From Ligula intestinalis (Eukaryota; Platyhelminthes; Cestoda; Diphyllobothriidea; Diphyllobothriidae): a stretch of DNA of 64,000 bases. How positions within the stretch are numbered: the first letter of the stretch is position 1; each line of letters opens with the position of its first letter. Below the pieces are notes generated by a model. It saw nothing but the letters and a program-made list of their open reading frames with translations, did not search any database and was not told the DNA's origin. Shown here piece after piece: positions 56,321 through 64,000 of this stretch. Both the position numbers and the translations under genes were made by a program. The stretch lies in contig JAYGXS010000010.1 of assembly GCA_036362985.1 (NCBI GenBank), forward strand, positions 5,416,736 to 5,480,735, read 5' to 3'.

Positions 56321-56450
56321 CCCATCTGCGCATGACCATGACCTTGTTATCATCACCTATGATTAAGGATTCCCGAGGGAATCCGAAACGCCAGGCGAAT
56401 AAAACTCTTATTCCAGTGATCGAATCTTCTTCTTCTTAACTGCTTCCTGG
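56320..56450 (+). mobile_element. Penelope-like element 3' end N
   Basis: Only the last 130 bp of a subfamily 3 PLE: CATCTGCGCATGACCATGAC, the hammerhead-like hairpin, AATAAA at 56398-56403, CCAGTGATCGAATC and a TTC run. It ends in CTGCTTCCTGGAACTCGC, also found after copy H near 40762. Strong 5' truncation. Confidence 0.75.
56355..56397 (+). ncRNA. hammerhead-like motif, PLE subfamily 3 (altered core, perfect stem II)
   Basis: ACCT, ATGATTA (56359-56365), A, stem II GGATTCC (56367-56373) and GGAATCC (56378-56384) with loop CGAG, GAAA (56385-56388), CGC, C and AGG pairing with CCT. The core box differs from CUGANGA at two positions, as in the other subfamily 3 copies. Confidence 0.55.
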
Positions 56451-56459
56451 AACTCGCGT

Positions 56460-58250
56460 ATTCTGTACTGTTAGCAATCTGTTTGGGCGCGGTGCGCTCT
56501 GATCGGCTCGACGGTGGGAAACATTTACCCTTCGCATTTGCTCTGCGCAGATCCGATTCCTGCGTAGGTGTCTCGACAATACTGCGTTACCGAAGTTTGC
56601 TTCGTAAAGACCTTCGGTTAATACAGTTGACGCGAGAGAGGCCTTTCAGTTCATATACCAGGAACCCACGCTTTACTCTAAAGGCCTGCGTAAACGGGTG
56701 CTAGTCACAGCTGAGGCAGTGGCAATTTGTTTAGCAAAACCTGCTCTCTGCTGTCAAAAGACGCTGGTACATGCCGTCTCCCTCCCGTGGCCAACCGCAT
56801 ACAAGGATCCCGCACCGCCAGAAGCCACTACGTCAGAACTTACGACGTCAGAAGCTACGCAGCCCGAAACCATACTACCCACAGCCGCAGAGAACACGCA
56901 GTGCCACCATGCTGCTCACAGTCACAGAGAGCCCGCTGCGCGTATGACGTTGAACGTGGGAACGTCCCTCCCCGTTCACAAGCGTGACAACCCAACGTCC
57001 TTGACATGCTGAGTCCGGCTCGCAGGAGACGAGGGAACCACAAGATGGCTAATTACCCCCCTCCCCCCACCTCAATAACCATATTAGCACTGTACTGAAC
57101 TGCCTGCTTTAGTCGCCTATTTTTCCATGTCACTGTAACGACCTGAAGTGAATGACCGAAAACAGCTGTTTGCAAACACGACTTTTCAATCGTAAACGAA
57201 ATGGGAATTTTTGCCGAACTAATGCAGAATTGGCGAGACGCAAATAATTTAAGCATTCAAGTATCGCTTAAGTGGTACTTGCCTGGGGGAATAGTTTTAA
57301 CACCAGTGTGCATTCAACTGAAAACAAAAGGGGTCAACAGGAACATAATTCTTGAGGGTGAAGATAGTTTTAAATGCGCTTCCTGAACGAGCATGGGAAC
57401 ATATACCGCCAATATTACATGTGGTTTTTCCCAAAAAAGTTCCAAGTAAATCAATATAAACGTTTGACGGACTTGCCATAGAAACTGTGTTCGCTGGTTA
57501 TTTTACGTGGGGTAAAACAACTTACAGCCTTATGATCTTCTTACTTTATCTTATGGCACAAAACTTAGCAAACCTTCAAAGTAGAATTTTCGAAACTTAA
57601 GTTGCTCCTCTTTTGTAAAAATAAATGCCTTATCTCACAACTGTACTAACCTCAATTTCACGAACTCAAAATACATTTCTGTTCTCTGATTAAATGTGAT
57701 TAAAAGCCTCAGGTCTTTTAAATCAGCTTTTATAGTACAACACGCAAAGCAATAAGGTTTGGTCCGCAGCATTTTATAGAACAGGAATTTTTGTAGGACG
57801 GTCCAAGTACGCGAGTCATCACTCGAGCCGTCCTGAGGGCACGAGAACAAAGGAAACAACAGGCCAGACCGGTGCATGCAGAACGCGCCAAGTCGTGCGA
57901 CCTTCAAAGGACGGACACCAAGCGAGGACACAAGGAGGCACGCGCACGCGAGACCGCCGCAGGCTGGGTTCTGCCAGCAGGAGGTCACACTGAGGACACC
58001 ACCAATGGCTGCCTCTATCGGCCACTCGTGGCGGGCCCATAGGGAATAATGAGTACTGGCCCCTTAATAGCAAGGCTGCGAGCAGAAGTGCACTATGCTG
58101 CTGGGAACTCGATACTCTGCTGTCGAGACTCGCTACCGAAGACCCGAGATTCTGCAGCTGGAGACACAGGACTCTGTTGCCCTAGACGAGAGACCTCCAT
58201 CGAGGTGAGACCGACGACAGAACACACGCTGCTGAAAGACCCAGAAGACC
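56460..58250. other. no recognisable feature
   Basis: Short frames on both strands; a GC-rich, direct-repeat-poor patch at 57800-58060. No domain recognised. Confidence 0.4.
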
Positions 58251-58265
58251 AAGCTGTCAGACAGA

Positions 58266-58400
58266 AGACAGAACGTATGTACAAGCAGAAATAGTGACAG
58301 TAAACTATTAACTGCTATCCTGTTTTTCCTTTTCTTCTTAACACGCACCTGATTGATACAACCAGTGTTGACGCAGGAACAACCAGTGTCATAAAAAATT
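58266..58400 (+). repeat. dispersed repeat, second copy of 36585-36712
   Basis: Same ordered landmarks as the copy at 36585-36712, ending in CAGTGTTGACGCAGGAACAA. Class unknown. Confidence 0.65.
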
Positions 58401-58539
58401 AGTTGCATATCAACAAGCCTTGAATTTGGCCCCTCTTCGACCCTATTTGCTCCCCAGTATACTCATCTGAAATGAACCCTTTTCTAGTAAATCACTAACG
58501 TAGCTGCGTTTGTACTCTTTTCCAAAGACTTAGGACACA

Positions 58540-59054
58540 TTGCAATGCACAAGCTGACACAAGAGTGGAACAACAATACCTGCATGACCATTTTCGAGCT
58601 AATGGATACCCGAGTTCTTTTATCAACCACAGCAAGCGCCGAGTGAACAGACGTGGGCATCAAAACAACAACTCGAAGTCTGGAGGGCCATTCTCTACAA
58701 AAATGAGTCATCGAAGCAGTTCCTTGACTGTTAAAACACGCTCGAATAGGTATAGCCCATCGAAGTAAGGCAACAATACGTCGTCGACGGATGCAACCTA
58801 AAGACAGACTGCTCCCTACTGAAACCTCTGCAGTTGTCTACAAAATATATTGCAACGATGGAGCCTGTTATTATATTATAGAAACAGGGCACGCATCGGA
58901 GGCCTGCCTACCAGAACACAAAGCGATGGCTCGGAGATTAGACGCTAACTCACAGCTTACAACACATATCAGAGAGACTGGCCACAACCTTGATATTCAA
59001 GGAACAGCCTGTCATTCTTTCTCTCTCTTTGGGGCAAACTTGAAGCGTACTTAG
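58540..59054 (+). pseudogene. Penelope-like element fragment O (linker and GIY-YIG)
   Basis: Related to fragment C. QQYLHDHFRANGYPSSFINHSKRR lies in the 58565 frame. After frameshifts the 58791 frame reads MQPKDRLLPTETSAVVYKIYCNDGACYYIIETGHASEACLPEHKAMARRLDAN, then THIRETGHNLDIQG. The YVGKTG of fragment C is YIIETG here and the conserved R of the helix is lost. It breaks off at about 59010, where another sequence begins, so the last domain helices and the 3' end are missing. Confidence 0.75.
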
Positions 59055-59130
59055 ATGGCGAATATTGCAGCCTTGAGCAACCATTACAAAAATTTGGCGA
59101 CGCAGTACCGTTACAACAATTTGGAGACGC
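59020..59130 (+). repeat. LTR-end-like block, second copy at 60560-60665
   Basis: TTCTTTCTCTC...TTTGGGGC, AATATTGCAGCCTTGAGCAACC and TTTGGCGACGCAGTACCGTT match 60560-60665. The order, a sequence ending in ACAACA-like bases followed by TTTGGCGACG, looks like an LTR 3' end next to a primer-binding-site region. Only part of the LTR is recognisable. Confidence 0.5.
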
Positions 59131-59169
59131 AGTACCCGAAATTATTGTGGCCATATCCACAATTCCAGT

Positions 59170-59410
59170 GCGGACTATCATGAAGCAATTCAATGTGTAG
59201 CACTGTGGACCAATCGCTGTGTATCATACAGATATACCTTGTGTATTGCCGCCAAACAACCGCTGACTATCATGCAGCAAGCCCATGTGTAGCCCCATGG
59301 AACACTTGCTGTCTATCATGCGGCATCACCATGTATAAAACCGTGGAACAATCGCAGCAAACCAATGTAAAGCCTTGTGGAACAATCACTGTCTAGCATG
59401 CAGCAAAAAC
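59170..59410 (+). repeat. degenerate tandem repeat, period about 49 bp
   Basis: Units resembling ATCATGCAGCAAGCCCATGT plus GTAGCC..TGGAACAATCGCTGT recur from about 59176, 59268, 59316 and 59355 to 59410. Spacing and sequence drift between units. It lies immediately upstream of the gypsy protease fragment. Confidence 0.6.
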
Positions 59411-60313
59411 ATTCGTATGCAAATGATTGGATGGTCCGCGATGATCAAATCGGTCAAAAAGGCTATGGGCGTTTCTGGCGGATTTCTACAGCACACGGAT
59501 GAGCTCGAATGTGACTTCTCCTATGATGGCGCTCAATTCAGAGGAACATTTTACCTAACCCACTGTCCAGAGCTTGGCTCAATTGGCCTTGAATGGATCG
59601 AGAAACTCGGTCGCCTGGCTATGCCACTTAACCACATTTGCAATCGTGTGCATTTAACTTGGCCGAGTCTGGCCAAATCGAATCAGCTGGCAAAAAAGCT
59701 AATGTCAATGATTCTTCCTCCTGCCAAATCGAATCAGCTGCCGACAGATGTGATGTCGATGATTTCACCTGCAAAATCGAATCAGCTGGCGACAGAGGCG
59801 ATGTCGACGATTCCATCTCCTGTCGAGGTACAAAAGGAGGACAAGAAGAAAGAGGAGGAACCAGGAGAGAAAGCGCCAGCGGCTTCCGAACCCCGTCAGA
59901 TACCTGGTCAGTCAATTCGCAGCGGCACGTGCAAAAGGCGTGGTGCCCCAACAAAGTTCTTATCCTCCTCTCACACGATTGCCGCCGACTCCCCGACTTT
60001 TTCACGAGGGATCCCAGTGCTAAAAAAGGCAAGAAGTTCAGCCTCTCGACGACCAGGCTGGAACAGAGTGCAGAATATTCCGCTACAACTGAATCCACTG
60101 CTCAAATCTTACGATTTAGCTTCAACCAGGGGTGTGTTACGGCGGAGCTTAACTCAAAACGCCCGCCACCCTAACGACGCGAGATCACTGGCCCACCCAC
60201 ACAGAGTGCATGTAAGGACGCGCACAGGCAGCCGCGCGGCGGCGCTAGGCTGCAATGCAAACCAAACAACCATCTGTCCCCCCACACAGACAGAGCATTG
60301 TGTGGGGGCGTAG
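59375..60313 (+). pseudogene. Ty3/gypsy protease C-terminal part with repeat-bearing linker
   Basis: The 312-codon frame includes MGVSGGFLQHTDELECDFSYDGAQFRGTFYLT, GSIGLEWIEKLG and MPLNHICNRV. This resembles the C-terminal half of retropepsins in Ty3/gypsy elements (GxLxLxGELxCxVxF, CYLxxxxxLNLLGLDWI). The catalytic DTG lies upstream in the family and is missing. From residue about 98 three in-frame repeats of 17, 16 and 17 residues start AKSNQL. After that a charged, low-complexity linker follows, with no RT motif recognised before the stop at 60311-60313. The first codons lie in the upstream tandem repeat, so the start is arbitrary. Confidence 0.65.
59672..59821 (+). repeat. three-unit in-frame minisatellite
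   Basis: Units start GC(C/A)AAATCGAATCAGCTG at 59672, 59723 and 59771, giving lengths 51, 48 and about 51 bp. All are multiples of three, so every frame stays in phase. The region is open in two plus frames and one minus frame. Confidence 0.8.
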
Positions 60314-60559
60314 GACTCTAACGCAAGGAACCCGGCCGGTCCGCCCACACGCCCACAGTGCATTGCCTGACACCTGCGCTCAACTCTTGCCAAGTGGTAG
60401 ATTAACACGCCAACTTTCATGATTCACCAGCCAATGAAGTTATGACTTTCTTGTGACTAGCACTCAATTGGTCCAAGTTTTTAAATATGCATTCGCTTGC
60501 TCTTAAGTATACTGTACTAGGTTTGCTCTAAGACTTCTACATAAGTCCATTTCCTGTCG

Positions 60560-60665
60560 TGTTCTTTCTCTCCTTTTTGGGGCTTACATGCGGCGTAGTA
60601 AGACGGTGAAAATTGCAGCCTTGTGCAACCGTTACAACAATTTGGCGACGCAGTACCGTTGCGAC
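60560..60665 (+). repeat. LTR-end-like block, second copy of 59020-59130
   Basis: TTGCAGCCTTGTGCAACCGTTACAACA ends at about 60638 and is followed by TTTGGCGACGCAGTACCGTT. If this is an LTR end with primer-binding site, the gypsy fragment at 59375-60313 would lie between two LTR-like ends. The LTR start is not clear (a TGTGGGGG near 60299 is a candidate). Confidence 0.45.
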
Positions 60666-60669
60666 GGTC

Positions 60670-61330
60670 GGCACCGTGGAGCCCAAACAGAATACCAACT
60701 GCGGTTACGCCAAGCCTTAATCCACGTGCATGGCCAAACAGTGGCCAGATAAAAATCGATCAACCCAAGGTCGAAATGCACAGCGCAAATTTAAACTTGC
60801 TGATCGATAAAAGTCAGTATTCGCTTCGACAACGGACAGCCAGCCCAGCTGTTCGAAACGTCAGCAAATCTACCAATTTATTCCGTTGAGCAGCTGATGA
60901 ACGCTTATACTGATCTGACCTGAATTTTTTTCTAATAAGAAACATTTTGAGCTAAATTCTGAGCAAAATAAGCAACCTTAAATGTGCGCTAAATACCCCA
61001 TTCAAAGTCCAATTTTCACTTTTCATCAGGAACAAAATCTACGGGACTCCACCTGCTCGCTGTCTGCTGTTGGGTCCACGAACAATCCATCCTCTTCTTT
61101 GGCCACCGTCGATAAACATCTTTTACAGCCCCGATATATATTCCAGGTTGTATTCGCCCGTGTTTTCGAAATCTCATGCGCGCTCATTTTCAAAGGATAC
61201 AATTGTACAGCTCACTGCGTATTTAGTTCAAATCTGCCGGGAATAGCCTTCAGCTCTGCAATCGACGTTTTTCGCGCAACGCGAGGTAAGCATCAAGAAG
61301 ACCGATATGCCTGTTAATTGAATTAGCGTG
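60670..61330. other. no recognisable feature
   Basis: Might include the leader and gag of an LTR element next to 60665, but I recognise no gag motif. Confidence 0.35.
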
Positions 61331-61339
61331 CGAGTGCCA

Positions 61340-62190
61340 TGCATCTTGCAAAAGGCATGTGATTCAGTCGTCCGACTGACCCAGTATTCGCATGTGTTCG
61401 AAATCGTGGCCTTGCCCTGGCATGGATGCGTGAGCGGCTACCAGAAAAAGCTTGACATCCCGTCGCACGACGAGTTCTTGCTGGTGCATTCTAGCGAGAA
61501 CCCGTTTGCCGCTTTCACGAGCATAATTGTCTTGATCTTAAAAGCAGTCGATGCGGTAAATGACACCGGACTTTTGGTTAACGGGTACTGGGTCCTTAAG
61601 CTTATAAGTCGTTTTGAATTTTTACTTCCGGTATGTGAGCAACCTTAATCCCAAGTTCGCTGACCAGTCGAGCGAATTATTCGGAATATAAGGTATTGCG
61701 TGTCGATTTCGGCCGTTCTGTTGGTTTTCTTCGTTTGGCTCCTCGCCAGCATTTTTCGCTAAATGCGCCAGTATAACCATTCATTGTGAAAGGTATCTGC
61801 AGTTACTTCACCTCAGTCTTCTTGTCGGCTGCTTCACAGTAGAGGGTATCGATGCGGCGATGTTGTGTTCGCACGCAGCTGCGTTTGTGTGTGGCAGGAT
61901 GGTTGCTGAGGTAAATCAGAATACGCGAGTCTTTTTTCGCCTTTCTGTAAACTGTTATTTTCAGTTTCTCACCACACTTTTTGTACACCAGCACGCCAAG
62001 GAACGGCAACTGACAGTCTTTTTCTTCCTTTATCGGGAAGTGGATGTTAGGGAAAATGGAATTCAGGTTCCCTGTGAAATGCCCAATCCTATCTCGAGTG
62101 ATGATGACATGCATGCCATCAACATAGAGGATCCACAGTCGTGTTCGATAGTGGTTGGAAGCCAGTGCCTCTAGTCCCTGTAATACTGCC
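61340..62190 (-). pseudogene. Penelope-like element fragment P (RT end, linker, degraded GIY-YIG)
   Basis: Minus strand from about 62190: AVLQGLEALASNH, LWILYVDG (catalytic YVDD damaged to YVDG), VIITRDRIGHFTGNLNSIF, IKEEKDCQLPFLGVLVYKK, then a broken linker and, near 61600-61560, DPVPVNQKSGVIYRIDCF followed by a degraded endonuclease ending with HASMPGQGHDFEHMRILG at about 61390. Colinear with copy I at 42350-43235. Many frame changes. Confidence 0.75.
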
Positions 62191-62194
62191 TCAG

Positions 62195-62416
62195 CACGAA
62201 CTCATCGTGCGACGGAATAGCAAACATTCTTTGGTAGCAGCTCACGCATCCATGCCAGGGCAGGGGCTCGATTTTGAACACGTGCGAATACTGGGCCAGT
62301 CGGACAGCCGAATCTCCTGCCCCTTGCAGGAAGCGTGGTACTCGCACGCGGATTCAATTAGCCGTCATATCGATCTTCCTAATGGCTATAACGCGTTGCG
62401 CGAAAAAAATCGATAG
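62195..62416 (+). pseudogene. Penelope-like element fragment Q (GIY-YIG C-terminus), head-to-head with fragment P
   Basis: The plus-strand frame reads QHELIVRRNSKHSLVAAHASMPGQGLDFEHVRILGQSDSR, LQEAWYSHADSISRHIDLPNGYNALREK and a stop at 62414-62416. This is the PLE endonuclease C-terminus, with its usual EAWxSxxxSIxRHIDLP. It begins right where fragment P ends on the other strand. Confidence 0.8.
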
Positions 62417-62419
62417 CAG

Positions 62420-63470
62420 AGCTGAAGGTCATTCCCGGCAGCTTTGAGCTAAATACATGGTGATCTGTACATTTTTATTCGTTAACATTGTGCTCGCCTG
62501 AGGGTTAAAAACACTGGGCAAATAAAATATCGGTCCTTGAGAGCGTTTCCCCACCTTGGCCTCGTATATTTTCACCTATTCAAAATATTCCATGTTGGAT
62601 CACAAGCACAATGAGTCCCTCCTAATTCCAGTTAATCAAACAGGCCCATAAGCGATGATGCAAAACTCAATAACATCGGGGTGGAGGCTAAGGAGTAGTA
62701 TTTGTTGGTGATGGAATACTGTATGAATATATGAATTTCAGCATCTGCTAAGAGGCCAAATCAGAAGCAGAAATTTCATTTTGACTCGACCAATTTCCTC
62801 AATTATTTTTGAAATGTGAGTCATTATCTGACCTTATCCCCAAATAGCCTAATATGTCGGCTTTTGGACAAGCTCTTGTCTGACCGCTATGCAAATAAAA
62901 GGCCGAGTTTTTACACGTTCGACCTGCTATATTAAGGCTCTTTATTTGAAAAAAAAGCATTTATCCAATTTTTAAAAAAAGATAACGAAATAATTTGTGA
63001 ATCAGCTTGATTAATGAGAAATTGGGTTCTTTTTTCTACGCACCCAATTGAAGTCGGTCCCTTTTTTTAATTTTGTTGTTCCGGCTGCCTCTCCAGTCGA
63101 ACACAAAGCAGGCTTTGCTACGGTGACGGGGTGGTGAGTCCTCAGGAGAAATGGGAAGTGTCTGCTCAAAGTACACACATATATATTTGCATTGACGAAA
63201 AACGTTCCTAGTTCCACGCCAGCTGTCCGTGGAGTTAACCGGCGTCGGAGCGTAGGTGGTAGGAGGGCGCGAATGTTATATGAGGAAATCACTTCTCAAC
63301 AAGAGTGTTTAAACGGCGTTGGGAGCAAACTGACGGAGAAGGAGTCCACTTCTGCAAGTTCTGTGGGAAGTACGAGGAAAAAGGGGAAAATTTCATTTGT
63401 AAATGCCCCTTGAACTATCGAATAATATCAGTGCCTGGTGATAAATAGTCAAGAATACCTTTGACGGATT
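62420..63470. other. mostly unassigned; includes a possible diverged repeat
   Basis: 62800-63060 resembles 55310-55690 weakly. The 73-codon frame at 63192-63413 has no domain I recognise. Confidence 0.35.
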
Positions 63471-63477
63471 TTAAGTG

Positions 63478-63935
63478 TAAATCGGCAACAGTAGCTTGTG
63501 TAGCCCACTCATTTATCGCTACAACTTCCATGTTTTCCTACGAAAACTGTGGTTATCAGGTTTTATGGGCGGGGAATTAGGATACGCAGTGGAATATACT
63601 TTAATAAATGCTTAATGCATTTATATTTAACTGTATTTAGAGGTGTTTTCGATTTATGTCTGTCGATTTTTCTACTCTGTGTTATAATTTAACTTATTGC
63701 GGACAAACCCCATTATCAAATTGCAGGTTTCTTGAATTTCCAAAAAATGAGAATGGTGGTTAGGAGGTCGTCTACTTCAATTTACCTGTGGTCTATTTTA
63801 CCGTTCTGGAGTTAGATTACTATAGTCTGCGGCGCGAAGCGCCGCACACACGCTCAATTTACGTGCCGAATAACTAACTCACAGTGGCCGCGGGAAGCTG
63901 GGAATAGGGGTATATGAGTGGGGCTACATACGCTA
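63478..63935 (+). repeat. dispersed repeat, second copy of 50788-51360
   Basis: Colinear with 50788-51360 through TCCTACGAAAACTGTGGTTAT, GTCGTCTACTTCAA, TTACCGTTCTGGAGTTAGATT and GGGGTATATGAGTGG. About 50 bp present in the other copy before the last block is missing here. Confidence 0.8.
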
Positions 63936-64000
63936 CTTTTACCTGTAAACCTTTGGAGAACCTGACTCCTTGTTCGAAAAATCCACAAGATTGGAACAGT

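Noticed and set aside
59628..60098. Minus-strand 156-codon ORF
   Set aside because: Antisense to the gypsy protease linker; its regularity comes from the DNA repeat at 59672-59821.
1..64000. CRISPR array or bacterial operon
   Set aside because: No regularly spaced short direct repeats with unique spacers, and all recognised elements are eukaryotic.

Overview
The window looks like intergenic or intronic DNA from a multicellular animal and is built almost entirely of decayed transposable elements. The mix is Penelope-like elements (PLEs) with GIY-YIG endonucleases, CR1/L2-type LINEs, Ty3/gypsy LTR elements, a Merlin DNA transposon, a mariner deletion derivative and tRNA-derived SINEs. Almost every reading frame is short and broken, and I see no bacterial-type operons or ribosome-binding sites. 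This mix fits a flatworm, perhaps a large-genome tapeworm, but that is an inference from element families; no host marker gene is visible. A 10-N assembly gap lies at 2795-2804.

Layout. 1-4 kb: three PLE fragments and a fresh 132-bp tandem duplication. 4.3-8.9 kb: tRNA-derived SINE copies, a cluster of long inverted repeats, a dispersed repeat seen again at 43.5-44.4 kb, a PLE 3' end and a foldback. 9-14 kb: mostly unassigned, with a tRNA-like sequence and a small hairpin. 14.3-15.8 kb: three tandem units of about 545 bp. 16.8-17.7 kb: a Merlin transposase (minus). 17.7-22.4 kb: a nearly complete CR1/L2-like LINE (minus) with tRNA-like sequences at its 5' side. 23.9-25.7 kb: gypsy reverse transcriptase (minus) joined head-to-head to gypsy integrase (plus). 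28-32.8 kb: two more LINE fragments. 33.2-36.3 kb: three PLE copies head-to-tail. 39-46.7 kb: a second LINE tail and more PLE pieces on both strands. 48.0-48.4 kb: mariner derivative, followed by an unassigned 176-codon ORF. 51.5-54.8 kb: two PLE fragments flanked by inverted terminal repeats. 56-60.6 kb: a PLE end, a PLE fragment, and a gypsy protease piece with an in-frame minisatellite. 61.3-62.4 kb: an inverted PLE pair. 63.5-63.9 kb: a second copy of the 50.8-51.35 kb repeat.

The most coherent signal is a set of twelve short structured motifs at PLE ends. Each fits a minimal hammerhead ribozyme: a CUGANGA-like box, a stem II hairpin, GAAA, a two-base-pair stem III with no loop, then C and a short stem I. 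They fall into sequence subfamilies, occur in both orientations, and in three places lie in or beside inverted terminal repeats around a GIY-YIG fragment. Hammerheads in PLEs are established knowledge. What may be new here is a subfamily whose copies share the same departure from the catalytic core while keeping a stable stem II, plus the repeated inverted architecture. Nothing here looks like a complete, functional gene; the best candidate for a host exon is the 176-codon frame at 48797-49327, with low confidence.
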